From Saccharopolyspora erythraea (GTDB lineage: Bacteria > Actinomycetota > Actinomycetes > Mycobacteriales > Pseudonocardiaceae): 64,000 nucleotides of DNA. The DNA lies in assembly GCF_018141105.1 (NCBI RefSeq), contig NZ_CP054839.1, positions 7,319,411 to 7,383,410 of the forward strand. Reading direction: 5' to 3'. This document shows positions 26,602-36,050 of this stretch, one piece after another. The number at the start of each line of letters is the position of its first letter. The first letter of the stretch is position 1. Below the pieces are notes generated by a model that saw nothing but the letters and a program-made list of their open reading frames with translations, was not told the DNA's origin and made no database searches. Made by a program: the position numbers and the translations under genes.

Positions 26602-27143
26602 CGGGCCTGCTCCCTCGCCGCGGCGTCGACGTCGGCCTCGATGCCCGAGCCCAGCGTCCGCAGCAGGTCCAGCACGACGCCGACGATCAGCAGGTACACC
26701 CCGGTGTCGAGCACGACGCTGGTGACGAGCTTGATCTGGCCCAGCAGCGGCAGGGTGAACTTGTAGATGGCGCTCTCCAGCACCTGCCCACCTGCCAGCA
26801 GCGGCACGAAGCTGGCGACGGTGGCGATGGTCAGGCCGATGCCGATCAGCACCGGCGGCCGCAGCGGCACCGTGGAGCTGTCGTCGAGCCGGCCGCCCGC
26901 CAGGTAGCGCAGCACGAACGCCTGGCCCGCGACCAGCCCGCCGCTGAAGCCGCCGCCCGCCCGGTCGTGCCCGGCGAACAGCAGGTACAGCGACAGCACG
27001 AGGACGGTCGGGAACGCGATGCGCGCGGTGAGCTCCAGCAGCACGGTGCGCTCCTGGCCGGGCCGCAGGAAGCCGGTCAGCAGGAACCGCTCGCGCGGGG
27101 CGTCCCACCCGATCCATGACCGGGTCTTGGTGTCGGGGCTCAA
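26598..27143 (-). CDS. mrpB: Mrp antiporter subunit B (TTG start)
   Basis: About 181 residues: a cytosolic lead, then four helices with LLFAGHDRAGGGFSGGLVAGQAFVL, the MnhB domain signature. Translation most likely starts at TTG 27143, which overlaps the mrpA stop (TTGA) and has AGGAGGAGG 7 nt upstream. No ATG or GTG in frame gives a complete domain. Confidence 0.88.
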   Translation of the reverse strand: MSPDTKTRSWIGWDAPRERFLLTGFLRPGQERTVLLELTARIAFPTVLVLSLYLLFAGHDRAGGGFSGGLVAGQAFVLRYLAGGRLDDSSTVPLRPPVLIGIGLTIATVASFVPLLAGGQVLESAIYKFTLPLLGQIKLVTSVVLDTGVYLLIVGVVLDLLRTLGSGIEADVDAAAREQAR

Positions 27144-29464
27144 TCGCGCACCTCCTCCTTCTGCTTCTCCTGCCGGACGACCGCTGTGGCGCGGGAGCTG
27201 CGTTTGCGCCGCTCGAAGCGCGAAGCCAGGATCAGGCTCGCCACGCCGGTGGCGGCCACCGCGAGCACCGAGATCTCGCCGACGGTGTCGAAGGCGCGGA
27301 AGTCGACGATGATCGAGTTGACGACGTTGGTGGCCCCGGCGCCCTCCTCCGCCCGCGCGAGGTAGGAGTGGCTGACCGGCGGCACCTGGCGAGCGGAGCT
27401 GAAGATCAGCGCGGCGAAGGCGATGAAGGTCCCGGCCGCCGCGGCGAGCAGCATCTTCGGCAGCCGCAGCGTCGTCTCCCCGGTGGAGAAGTGGGCGGGC
27501 AGCCTGCGCAGCACGAACACGAACGCGACCAGCGTCAGCGTCTCGACCAGGAACTGCGCCAGCGCCAGGTCGGGTCCGCCGTCGACGATGAACAGGCCGC
27601 CGATGCCGTAGCCGACGACGCCGACCATCAGGATCGCGGTGAGCCTGCGGTGCGAGCGCAGCGCCGCGACGGCCGCGACGACGACCACGATCGCCAGGGG
27701 CACCTGGAGCAGGTTGTCGACGAACCGCAGGTCCTCGGGGACGCCGGCGTTCAGCAGCAGCGCGCTGCCGGGGACGGCCAGGACGGTCAGCAGGATGATG
27801 GCGACGTAGGTCGGCAGCGAACCGACCTGCAGCCTGCCGGTCACGCCGACGGCGACCCGCTCCAGCAGCCCCATCACCCGCTCGTAGCCGCGCTGGGCGT
27901 CCAGCGGTCTGGGCAGATCGCGGCGGAACGCGGCCAGCCGGAAGCGGACCGCGTGCAGCAGCGCGCCGCCCGCCAGCGCGAGCGCGGTGCACACCAGCAC
28001 CACGTTCACGCCGTGCCACAGCGCGAGGTGGTAGGTGGTGGGGCCGAACTGCGACGCGTAGGCGGCGGCTAGGTGGTCGGGCACCCCGTAAACCACGCCG
28101 AGCACCAGACCGACGACCGCGGGCACCGCGGTCGGCAGCAGCAGCCCCGGCCCGACCGGCTTGACCTCGGTCGGCGTCACACCGGGCTTGGTGGAGAACG
28201 CGCCCCACAGCAGCCTCGCGGTGTAGGCGACGGTCAGCATCGAGCCCACGACCAGTCCGGCCAGCACCCATTCGTGGCGGAGGTAGGCGGTGAAGGCGGC
28301 CTCCTTGCCGAGAAAGCCCAGCGTCGGAGGCAAGCCGGCCATCGACACCGCCGCCAGCCAGGCGACGGCGTTCAACGACGGCACCGCGCGGCCCAGCCCG
28401 GAGAGCTCCCGGACGTCGCGGGTGCCCGCGTTGTGGTCGACGATGCCGACGACCAGGAACAGCGTCGCCTTGAACATGCCGTGGGCCAGCAGCATCGTGG
28501 CGCCCGCCATCGCGGCGGTCGGCGTTCCGGCGCCGACCAGCACCATGATGAAGCCGAGCTGGCTGACCGTGCCGTAGGCGAGCAGCTTCTTCAGGTCGGT
28601 CTCGAACATCGCCCGCCAGCCGCCGACGAGCATGGTGGCCAGCCCGAACAGCACGGCGGGCAGCCACCACTGCACGACGCCGACGAAGACCGGCGCGAGC
28701 CGGGCGACCAGGAACACGCCCGCCTTGACCATCGACGCGGCGTGCAGGTAGGCGCTGATCGGCGTCGGCGCGACCATCGCCGCGGGCAGCCAGTTGTGGA
28801 ACGGGATCTGCGCGGACTTGGTGAACGCGCCCACCAGGATCAGCACGGCGGCCACCGCGACCTGGGGTCCGGCGGGCGGGTGCGCGACCAGCTCCGAGAT
28901 CCGGAAGGTGCCCGCGGTGTCGCCGAGCACGACGAAACCGAGCAGCATGACGAGGCCGCCGAGGCTGGTGATCATCAGCGCCTGCATCGCCGAACGCCGC
29001 GACTCCCGGCTCACGCCGGCCTGCCCGACCAGCAGGAACGAGCAGATGGTGGTCAGTTCCCAGAAGACGTAGACGGTGATCAGGTCGTCGGCCAGCACCA
29101 GACCGAGCATCGCGGCGGCGAAGGTGAGCAGCAGCGGCGCGGAGCGCCGCGCGTCACCGCTGCCCGCGTGGAAGTACCAGGCCGAGTAGACCAGCACGAG
29201 CGCCCCGATGCCCGCGACCAGAACCGTCATCAGCAGGCCCAGCGCGTCCAGCCGGAAGGCCAGCTCCAGGCCGATCGCCGGCGCCCACTCGACCACCTCG
29301 TCGACGGCCTGGCCGGAGAGCACCGGCCCGGACTTCGCCAGCACCCAGCCCAGCGCCGCGGCGGGCGGCACGGCCGCGACGAGGAAGGCGGCGCGGGTGT
29401 TGCGGCGGGCGACGAACACGAGTGCGAGGGCGACCAGCAGGTGCACGACGACGAACGCGAGCAA
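27140..29464 (-). CDS. mrpA: Mrp antiporter subunit A (large proton-conducting subunit)
   Basis: 774 residues. The first 500 are a NuoL-like antiporter module with ELTTICSFLLVG, HNWLPAAMVAPTPISAYLHAASMVKAGVFL and LKKLLAYGTVSQLGFIM. The C-terminal 270 carry the extra MrpA helices, ALAQFLVETLTLVAFVFVLRRLP and NSIIVDFRAFDTVGEI. The preferred start is TTG 29464 (MLAFVVVHLL, GAGGAGG 5 nt upstream); GTG 29470 overlaps that ribosome site. It is the first gene of a complete, overlapping seven-gene operon for Na+/H+ exchange, pH and salt tolerance. Confidence 0.93.
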   Translation of the reverse strand: MLAFVVVHLLVALALVFVARRNTRAAFLVAAVPPAAALGWVLAKSGPVLSGQAVDEVVEWAPAIGLELAFRLDALGLLMTVLVAGIGALVLVYSAWYFHAGSGDARRSAPLLLTFAAAMLGLVLADDLITVYVFWELTTICSFLLVGQAGVSRESRRSAMQALMITSLGGLVMLLGFVVLGDTAGTFRISELVAHPPAGPQVAVAAVLILVGAFTKSAQIPFHNWLPAAMVAPTPISAYLHAASMVKAGVFLVARLAPVFVGVVQWWLPAVLFGLATMLVGGWRAMFETDLKKLLAYGTVSQLGFIMVLVGAGTPTAAMAGATMLLAHGMFKATLFLVVGIVDHNAGTRDVRELSGLGRAVPSLNAVAWLAAVSMAGLPPTLGFLGKEAAFTAYLRHEWVLAGLVVGSMLTVAYTARLLWGAFSTKPGVTPTEVKPVGPGLLLPTAVPAVVGLVLGVVYGVPDHLAAAYASQFGPTTYHLALWHGVNVVLVCTALALAGGALLHAVRFRLAAFRRDLPRPLDAQRGYERVMGLLERVAVGVTGRLQVGSLPTYVAIILLTVLAVPGSALLLNAGVPEDLRFVDNLLQVPLAIVVVVAAVAALRSHRRLTAILMVGVVGYGIGGLFIVDGGPDLALAQFLVETLTLVAFVFVLRRLPAHFSTGETTLRLPKMLLAAAAGTFIAFAALIFSSARQVPPVSHSYLARAEEGAGATNVVNSIIVDFRAFDTVGEISVLAVAATGVASLILASRFERRKRSSRATAVVRQEKQKEEVRD

Positions 29465-29860
29465 AGGCACCTCCTCAGGCGGCCGGCAGTACGGCGAACG
29501 CGACCCACCAACACCCGGCCATCGGGATTGTTCGCCACCGCCACCTCGGGCGCACCGTGACAACGAGTGTCGATCCACTTCACCGCATCGGGTTAGGTGG
29601 CGACGTTCGACGCCGGCACGCGGGTGTCGGCTGAGAAGGCTCGGGCCAGACGGTCAGCACGGTCCGATCAGCGCCCAAGTTATCCGAAACGCCCCAGTCG
29701 GGGCCAATCCCGCGTGATCGCTCTCGCGGGGAAATCCGGGCCGGTCAGAGCCATTTTTTCGTTGCGGCGAAATGACCTTGCGCGGTTTCGCGGGCCGCGG
29801 TGGCGCCGGGGCGGGCGTGGGAAACTTCACTACCTGTAACGCGGTCACGGCGACCAAGCG
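29465..29860. other. Divergent intergenic region mrpA / Ser-Thr kinase
   Basis: About 400 bp without a supported gene. It should contain the mrp promoter; I see no clear -35/-10 pair. A short T-rich run at 29754-29761 and a palindrome at 29861-29889 are the only landmarks. Confidence 0.4.
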
Positions 29861-29889
29861 CGCCTTGATCACGCCGCGTGATCAAGGCG
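29861..29889. promoter_or_regulatory. 13-bp perfect inverted repeat before the Ser/Thr kinase gene
   Basis: CGCCTTGATCACG and CGTGATCAAGGCG are perfect arms separated by CCG. Both flanking genes begin here (mrpA leftward, kinase rightward), so a terminator role is unlikely. An operator about 90 bp before the kinase start fits better. Confidence 0.5.
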
Positions 29890-29978
29890 GCTTTCCAGGT
29901 GAGCGACGCACCAGCTCACCCGCGCCGACCTTGCGGGTTTCGCCACAGCGGGCCGGGTGCCCCGTGGAGAATGTCGGC

Positions 29979-31652
29979 GTGCCCACACCAGACGACGACA
30001 CGACCCTCGCCGGCGCGGGCCGGCTCATCGCCGACCGCTACCGCCTGGAAAGCCGGCTCGGCGGCGGTGCGATGGGCACCGTGTGGTCGGCCGTCGACGA
30101 GCTGCTGCGCAGGCCGGTCGCCGTCAAGGAGGTGCGGCTTCCCCCGGGCATGCCGGAGGAGGAGGCCGCCGAGCTGCGCGAGCGCGCGCTGCGGGAGGCG
30201 CGGGCCATCGCGGTGGTCACCCACCCCAACGTCGTGACGCTCTACGACGTCGCCCGCGAGGCGGGCGAGCCGTTCGTGGTGATGGAGCTGGTGCCCTCGC
30301 AGAGCCTGGCCGCGGTCCTCGACGAGCACGGACCGCTGGACGACCAGCAGCTCGCGCTGATCGCCGACGGCGTCGCCTCCGCGCTGGAGGCCGCCCACCG
30401 CGCCGGGATCGTGCACCGCGACGTCAAGCCCGGCAACGTGCTGATCGGCGACGACGGGCGGATCAAGCTCAGCGACTTCGGCATCTCCCGCAACATCTCC
30501 GAGCAGACGATCACCAGGACCGGGATCATGCTCGGCACCCCGGCGTTCATCGCGCCGGAGATCGCCTCCGGCGACGGGGTCACCGCATCGGCCGACCTGT
30601 GGGGGCTGGGCGCCACCCTGTTCGCCGCCGCGGAGGGCAGGCCGCCCTACGACGCCGGTGACGACCCGGTCGCCACGGTCACCGAGGTGGTGCGCGGGCC
30701 GGTGCCCTCCAGTGCCCGGCCGGGACCGGTCGGCGAGGTGATCGCGGGCCTGATGGTCAAGGACCCCGCCGAGCGGATGTCGCTGACCGAGGTCCGCCGC
30801 CGGATCCGGCACCTGATGCCGGAGCCGGGTGCCCGCCCGTTCGCGATGCTGCTCGACCCGGACGCGCCGACGGTCCGGGTGCGGCGTCCCGCGCAGGCCG
30901 TGCCGCGCCGCCAGGAAACCGAGCGCGAGCCCGCTCCCGCGCCGCTCGCGAGCGACCCGGGCGTGCTGCCGTTCATGCTCAACGCCCCCGCGCCGCCACC
31001 GGTGCGGCACCGTTCGCCGCTGGCAGCCACCGCGCTGGGCCTGGCCGCGGTCGTGGTCTTCACCCTCGCGCTGGCGGGCGGCTTCGCCGCGGCCCGCACT
31101 CTCGCCGGGGACACCGTGTTGCCCGCGCCGCCAGCTGCCCGGCCGTCCCCGAAACTCGTCCCGGTGCGGCTCGACACGCAGCACTCGTCGGATTCGGGCA
31201 CCGGGGCCTTCGAGATCACCGTGGCCGAGGACTGGACGGTCTTCCAGGGTGAACGCGACGAGCTGACCAACAGCAAGGCGGTCTCGTTCGTCTCGCCCGA
31301 CGGCAGGAGGGAGGTCGCCGTGGAACGCTTCGGCGGCTTCTTCCGCGGTGGCCACGACGTGGCCGACTACCTGGCCGCGCTGCCGGAGATGGCGGCGGGC
31401 TCCAAGGGCCTGTTCACCCTGCACTCCGAGGTGGCCGAGCCGATGGACGCGGGCGAGCGGCGGCTGAACTACACCTCGGTGGAGGTTCCGCTGACCGGCG
31501 GGCAGGGCAGGCTGAGCCGCTCGACGGTGGCGAGGCTGATCCGCGGCGGCGACGACCTGTGGCTGGTGCGGGTGACCGTTCCCGCGGAGAACGCCGCGAA
31601 GGGCCAGGAACTGTTCGACACCGTGGTGCCCACCTTCCGCCGCTTCTCCTAG
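29979..31652 (+). CDS. Membrane-anchored Ser/Thr protein kinase with C-terminal extracellular domain
   Basis: About 557 residues. Kinase domain (about 20-280): glycine loop [16 protein letters not shown] Lys, catalytic [14 protein letters not shown], and IAPEIAS for the APE motif, all intact, so the kinase should be active. Residues 285-340 form a Pro/Arg-rich juxtamembrane part. One membrane helix follows ([18 protein letters not shown]), then about 180 extracellular residues of unrecognised fold, not PASTA repeats. The GTG at 29979 is 9 nt from GGAG. It is monocistronic, with a palindrome upstream. It probably senses an extracellular signal; the signal and targets are unknown. Confidence 0.88.
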   Translation: MPTPDDDTTLAGAGRLIADRYRLESRLGGGAMGTVWSAVDELLRRPVAVKEVRLPPGMPEEEAAELRERALREARAIAVVTHPNVVTLYDVAREAGEPFVVMELVPSQSLAAVLDEHGPLDDQQLALIADGVASALEAAHRAGIVHRDVKPGNVLIGDDGRIKLSDFGISRNISEQTITRTGIMLGTPAFIAPEIASGDGVTASADLWGLGATLFAAAEGRPPYDAGDDPVATVTEVVRGPVPSSARPGPVGEVIAGLMVKDPAERMSLTEVRRRIRHLMPEPGARPFAMLLDPDAPTVRVRRPAQAVPRRQETEREPAPAPLASDPGVLPFMLNAPAPPPVRHRSPLAATALGLAAVVVFTLALAGGFAAARTLAGDTVLPAPPAARPSPKLVPVRLDTQHSSDSGTGAFEITVAEDWTVFQGERDELTNSKAVSFVSPDGRREVAVERFGGFFRGGHDVADYLAALPEMAAGSKGLFTLHSEVAEPMDAGERRLNYTSVEVPLTGGQGRLSRSTVARLIRGGDDLWLVRVTVPAENAAKGQELFDTVVPTFRRFS

Positions 31653-31817
31653 CAGGACCGCCGTCAGTTCACTGTGGACACAGTGGAACGGACCGTGGTG
31701 GGCCGGACGGACGCCGCGTTCACCCGTGCACCCGGGATCCGTACGACCTTCCGCGCGCATGACCGTTCGCCCGCGCGAGCGGGGTGAACACCGCATTCGC
31801 CGCCACGCGCGCGCCAC

Positions 31818-31830
31818 TAAGCTCTGCACC
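31818..31830 (+). promoter_or_regulatory. Leaderless promoter of the purine nucleoside phosphorylase gene
   Basis: TAAGCT (31818-31823) lies 7 nt before GTG 31831, with TTCGCC (31796-31801) 16 bp upstream. There is no ribosome site. Confidence 0.6.
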
Positions 31831-32628
31831 GTGACGGCTACGACTACCACCGACGCGCACGCGGCGGCCTCGGCGATCGCCGACGCCACCGGCATCCAAC
31901 GGCACGACATGGCAGTGGTGCTCGGTTCGGGCTGGCAGCCCGCCGCCGAGGAGATCGGCGCTGCCGAGACCGAGATGCACATGTCCGACCTGCCGGGCTT
32001 CGCCCCGCCCAGCGCCATCGGCCACAGCGGGAAGGTGTGGTCGGTGCCGGTCTCGGGCAAGCACGTGCTGGTGATGCTCGGGCGCACCCACATGTACGAG
32101 GGCAAGGGCGTCGAGCCGGTCGCGCACGGGGTGCGCACCGCCGCCGCGGCAGGGTGCCGGACGATCGTGCTGACCAACGCGGCAGGCGGCCTGCGCGAGG
32201 GCATGTTCGTCGGGCAGCCGGTGCTGATCAGCGACCACGTCAACATGACGGCGCGCTCGCCGCTGGTGGGCGCGGACTTCGTCGACCTGACCGACCTGTA
32301 CTCCCCGCGGCTGCGCGGCATCGCCCGCGAGATCGACTCCACGCTCGAGGAGGGCGTCTACGCGGGGCTGCCGGGTCCGCACTTCGAGACGCCCGCCGAG
32401 ATCCGCATGCTGCGCGGCCTCGGCGTCGACCTGGTCGGCATGTCCACCGTGCTGGAGGCGATCGCCGCCCGCGCCGCGGGAGCCGAGGTCTTCGGCCTTT
32501 CGCTGGTGACGAACCTGGCGGCCGGTCTCAGCGGTGAGCCGCTGAGCCACCAGGAGGTGCTCGACGCGGGCCGGGCGGCGGCAGGCCGCATGGGCGGGCT
32601 GCTGCGGTCGCTGGTGGAACGGGCCTGA
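31831..32628 (+). CDS. deoD: Purine nucleoside phosphorylase
   Basis: 265 residues of the trimeric, low-molecular-mass PNP type: VVLGSGW phosphate loop near residue 29, [39 protein letters not shown] and the purine-site [12 protein letters not shown] with TNLAAG. It cleaves inosine, guanosine and deoxy forms with phosphate to base plus (deoxy)ribose 1-phosphate. The mycobacterial counterpart is annotated deoD (Rv3307). The mutase gene follows 1 bp after the stop, a conserved pair that lets ribose 1-phosphate be isomerised. Confidence 0.93.
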   Translation: MTATTTTDAHAAASAIADATGIQRHDMAVVLGSGWQPAAEEIGAAETEMHMSDLPGFAPPSAIGHSGKVWSVPVSGKHVLVMLGRTHMYEGKGVEPVAHGVRTAAAAGCRTIVLTNAAGGLREGMFVGQPVLISDHVNMTARSPLVGADFVDLTDLYSPRLRGIAREIDSTLEEGVYAGLPGPHFETPAEIRMLRGLGVDLVGMSTVLEAIAARAAGAEVFGLSLVTNLAAGLSGEPLSHQEVLDAGRAAAGRMGGLLRSLVERA

Positions 32629-32629
32629 G

Positions 32630-34288
32630 TTGAGCGGTCTGGACCCCCAGGTGCGGGAGGCGGCCGAACGCTGGGTCGCCGGTGACGTCGATGCGCGGGC
32701 GCGGGACGAGCTGCGGGAGCTGGTCGGCGCGGCCGGCTCGGGTTCCGCCGATGCCGCCGCCGAGCTCGCCGACCGGATGTCGGGCATGCCGACCTTCGGC
32801 ACGGCCGGTCTGCGCGGCCCGGTGCGAGCCGGTGCCAACGGGATGAACCGCGCGGTGGTCGTGCGCACCACCGCCGGTGTCGCGGAGTGGCTGCGCGACC
32901 GGGGCCACGGTGGCGGGATCGTGGTGGTCGGCCGCGACGCGCGGCACGGTTCCGAGGACTTCGCCGCCGACGCCGCCGGAGTGCTCGCCGCCGCCGGCTT
33001 CGACGTGCGGGTGCTGCCCGCGCCGCTGCCGACGCCGGTGCTCGCGTTCGCGACCCGGGCGCTCGACGCGGTGGCGGGCATCCAGATCACCGCCTCCCAC
33101 AACCCGCCGCAGGACAACGGCTACAAGCTCTACCTGCGCGGCGGCGTGCACCTGGTCGGTCCGGCCGACACCGAGATCGAGGAGGCCATCGCGCGGACCC
33201 CCGACGCCGCTTCGGTACCGCGCAGCCAGGACTACTCGGTCCACGACAGCGCCCTGGAGGACTACCTGGCGCGGGTGGCCGAACTGGCGAAGGGCTCCCC
33301 GCGGCCGCTGCGGATAGCCGCGACGGCGCTGCACGGGGTCGGCGCGACGCCGCTGCGCGAGGCGCTGCGACGCGCCGGGTTCGACGACGTGCACCTGGTG
33401 GCGTCGCAGGCCGAACCCGACCCGGACTTCCCCACCGTCGGGTTCCCGAACCCGGAGGAGCCGGGAGCGACCGACGCGCTGCTCGCGCTGGCCGCCGAGA
33501 TCGATGCCGACCTGGCCATCGCCCTGGACCCCGACGCCGACCGCTGCGCACTGGGCATCCGCGAGGACGGCGGCTGGCGGATGCTGCGCGGCGACGAGAC
33601 CGGCGTGCTGCTCGCTCAGCACATCCTGTCGACGCTGGACCGCCAGGCGCACCCGGACCCGCTGGTCGCCACCACCATCGTCTCCTCGACGATGCTGCGC
33701 TCGATCGCGCAGGAGTTCCGCGCCCGCTACGACGAGACGCTGACCGGCTTCAAGTGGCTCGTGCGCGCGGGCGACGGGGCGGGCACCGGCCTGGTCTACG
33801 CCTACGAGGAGGCGCTCGGCCACTGCGTGGACCCGGAGTGGGTGCGCGACAAGGACGGCATCGCGACCGCGGTGCTGGCCTGCGACCTGGCCGCGCACGT
33901 CGCCGCCGACGGGCGAAGCATCGCCGGGTTGCTCGACGCGCTCGCGATCTCCCACGGCGTGCACCAGACCGGGCAGGTCTCGGTGCGCGTGACCGACCTG
34001 GGCGTCATCGCCGAGACGATGCGCGGGCTCCGGCGGCAGCCGCCCGCCGAGCTGGCCGGTTCACCGGTGGAGGTCCAGGACCTGCTGCCCGAGACCGACG
34101 CGCTGGTGGTGACCGGCGCCGGCGGACTCCGGGTGGTGATCCGGCCGTCGGGCACCGAACCGAAGCTCAAGTGCTACCTGCAGGTGGTCGAGCAGGTCAC
34201 CTGCGGCACGATCGGCACCGCCAAGCGCCAGGCGGCGCAGCGGCTCGCCGAGCTGGAGACGGCGGTGACCGAGCTGGTCGCTTCCTGA
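32630..34288 (+). CDS. pmmB: Phosphohexomutase/phosphopentomutase (PmmB-like)
   Basis: 552 residues of the alpha-D-phosphohexomutase family. The phosphoserine loop ITASHNPPQDNGYKLY, the metal loop ALDPDADRCA, the sugar loop TGFKWLV...YEEALG and the phosphate-binding RPSGTEPKLK are all present. The start is TTG 32630 just after the PNP stop. Annotated as phosphomannomutase in mycobacteria (Rv3308), its tight coupling to PNP suggests it handles ribose/deoxyribose 1-phosphate as a phosphopentomutase; that is inference. Confidence 0.88.
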   Translation: MSGLDPQVREAAERWVAGDVDARARDELRELVGAAGSGSADAAAELADRMSGMPTFGTAGLRGPVRAGANGMNRAVVVRTTAGVAEWLRDRGHGGGIVVVGRDARHGSEDFAADAAGVLAAAGFDVRVLPAPLPTPVLAFATRALDAVAGIQITASHNPPQDNGYKLYLRGGVHLVGPADTEIEEAIARTPDAASVPRSQDYSVHDSALEDYLARVAELAKGSPRPLRIAATALHGVGATPLREALRRAGFDDVHLVASQAEPDPDFPTVGFPNPEEPGATDALLALAAEIDADLAIALDPDADRCALGIREDGGWRMLRGDETGVLLAQHILSTLDRQAHPDPLVATTIVSSTMLRSIAQEFRARYDETLTGFKWLVRAGDGAGTGLVYAYEEALGHCVDPEWVRDKDGIATAVLACDLAAHVAADGRSIAGLLDALAISHGVHQTGQVSVRVTDLGVIAETMRGLRRQPPAELAGSPVEVQDLLPETDALVVTGAGGLRVVIRPSGTEPKLKCYLQVVEQVTCGTIGTAKRQAAQRLAELETAVTELVAS

Positions 34289-34297
34289 CGCGGCCGG

Positions 34298-35101
34298 TCA
34301 GCTCTTGCGGCCGACGCCGACGTAGACGCCGTCCTGCGGCGGTTCCTCGTCGGCGTCCCAGGCGAAGCGCCACACCGGGGCGCTGACCACGCCCGGCTCC
34401 ACCAGCTCCAGGCCCTCGAACATGGCGACGACCTCGGAGTAGGTGCGGAAGTACATCGGGTCGCGGCTGTGCTTCATCGCCTCGACCACCGCGGCCATCT
34501 CGCCGGGCATCTGGTCGGCGGTCAGGTGCGACAGCGCCACCAGGCTGCCCGGGGCCAGCGCGGACCGGTAGCGGGAGAGGATCTTCCACGGGTCCCGGTC
34601 GTCGGCCACGAAGTGGAAGATCGCGACGGTGAGCAGTCCGATCGGCCTGCTGAAGTCGAGGTGCTCGCGCACCGCGGCGGACTCAAGCACCGCCTCCGGC
34701 TCGCAGAGGTCGGCGTCGACGACGACGGTGCGCGGGTCGTCCTTGAGCAGCAGCTCGCTGTGGGCGACCGCGACCGGGTCGTAGTCGACGTAGACGACGC
34801 GGCAGTCCGGGTCGGCCTTCTGCGCGATCTCGTGCACGTTGCCCGCGGTGGGGATGCCCGAACCGAGGTCGAGGAACTGCGTGATGCCCTCGTCGACCAT
34901 GTACTGCACGGCGCGGTGCAGGAAAGCCCGGTTCGACGCCGCGATCCGGCGTCCCTGCGGCTGCACCTCGAGGACCTTGTGCCCCACCGCGCGGTCAGCG
35001 GCGAAGTTGTGCCCGCCGCCCAGCAGGAAGTCGTAGACGCGCGCCGCGCTCGGCACCTCCACGTCGATGCTCGCCGGAACCCACTGCGCTTCCTCGGCCA
35101 T
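34298..35101 (-). CDS. SAM-dependent methyltransferase, SAV2177/DUF574 family
   Basis: About 267 residues. N-terminal SAARVYDFLLGGGHNFAADR, SNRAFLHRAVQYMVDEGITQFLDLGSGIP and YVDYDPVAVAHSELLL define this actinomycete-specific family with a Rossmann SAM site (DLGSG, then acidic VDYD). Substrates are unknown; the family is greatly expanded in Streptomyces and relatives. ATG 35101 has GAGG 6 nt upstream, whereas the AAGGA abuts GTG 35125. The stop is 9 bp from the mutase stop, convergent. Confidence 0.85.
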   Translation of the reverse strand: MAEEAQWVPASIDVEVPSAARVYDFLLGGGHNFAADRAVGHKVLEVQPQGRRIAASNRAFLHRAVQYMVDEGITQFLDLGSGIPTAGNVHEIAQKADPDCRVVYVDYDPVAVAHSELLLKDDPRTVVVDADLCEPEAVLESAAVREHLDFSRPIGLLTVAIFHFVADDRDPWKILSRYRSALAPGSLVALSHLTADQMPGEMAAVVEAMKHSRDPMYFRTYSEVVAMFEGLELVEPGVVSAPVWRFAWDADEEPPQDGVYVGVGRKS

Positions 35102-35338
35102 CAGCCACCTCGCCGGGTCGTTCACTCCTTCACCGGCCGGGCGGGTGAACCGCGGGAACCGCTGCCGCGACCGGGTGATTGATCGACCACCGTACAGCCG
35201 AACACGACCCGGAGGGATGCGCCCAGAAGAATGATTACCGGCGCCCCGGAGGGCGCAAGGCGGCGGCCGTTGGTAGCAGGCGCGGTGTCACAACCGGTAG
35301 GCGTTGCACGAGGGCGCCGCAGGCGGCACCCTCGCGAC

Positions 35339-35791
35339 GTGCCCCGTTTGCTGATCGTCCACCACACGCCGTCGCCGAACCTGCAGGCCATGCTCGAAGC
35401 GGTCATCTCCGGCGCGACGACCGAGGAGATCGAGGACGTCGAGGTGGTCCGCCGAGCCGCGCTGGAGGCCACCCCGTCCGACGCGCTGGCCGCCGACGGC
35501 TACGTCCTGGGCACGCCCGCCAACCTGGGGATGATGAGCGGGGCGCTGAAGGTGTTCTTCGACCTCGCCTACTACCCGTGCCTGGACTCGACGAAGGGCC
35601 GCCCGTACGGCCTGTACGTGCACGGCAACAACGACACCACCGGCGCGGTCCGGGGGATCGAGTCGGTCACCACCGGCCTGGGCTGGGAGAAGGCCACCCC
35701 CAACGTGTCGGTGACCGGGGAGCCGGGCAAGGAGGACCTGCAGGCGTGCTGGGAGCTCGGCGCCACGGTCGCCGCGGGCCTGATGCCCTAG
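35339..35791 (+). CDS. Flavodoxin-fold NAD(P)H-dependent reductase
   Basis: 150 residues. RLLIVHHTPSPNLQAML is the FMN phosphate-binding strand-loop, followed by GTPANLGMMSGALKVFFD and GRPYGLYVHGNNDTTGAVRGI, characteristic of a small flavodoxin/NADPH-FMN reductase group conserved in mycobacteria. It probably binds FMN and transfers electrons; partners are unknown. Start GTG 35339; no ribosome site, with CACCCT 6 nt upstream, so possibly leaderless. Confidence 0.8.
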   Translation: MPRLLIVHHTPSPNLQAMLEAVISGATTEEIEDVEVVRRAALEATPSDALAADGYVLGTPANLGMMSGALKVFFDLAYYPCLDSTKGRPYGLYVHGNNDTTGAVRGIESVTTGLGWEKATPNVSVTGEPGKEDLQACWELGATVAAGLMP

Positions 35792-36050
35792 CGAATTCGG
35801 CCGCGAATTCGGCGATCCCGCCGTGACCTGACAATTGTTCCGCGGTGCGCCGGACTCCGGAGGCGACTTCGGCGGGAATGCCTCGGCAGCGCGGAAATGC
35901 GGCCGTATGGCCCAATTCGCCGAACGCACCGGGCTGCGCGGCCGAACGCCAGGTGAACAGCCGCCGAAGGGTGAACGCAACGCGGCATCGCCGAATGCCG
36001 CCCGCTCGTATGTTCGTTCAGCGTTCGACTGAACAAATGCGGGGGCGGTC

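Noticed and set aside
26598-28670. 690-codon frame running through mrpB and back into mrpA
   Set aside because: Only the last 181 codons encode MrpB; the remainder is an out-of-frame shadow of mrpA.
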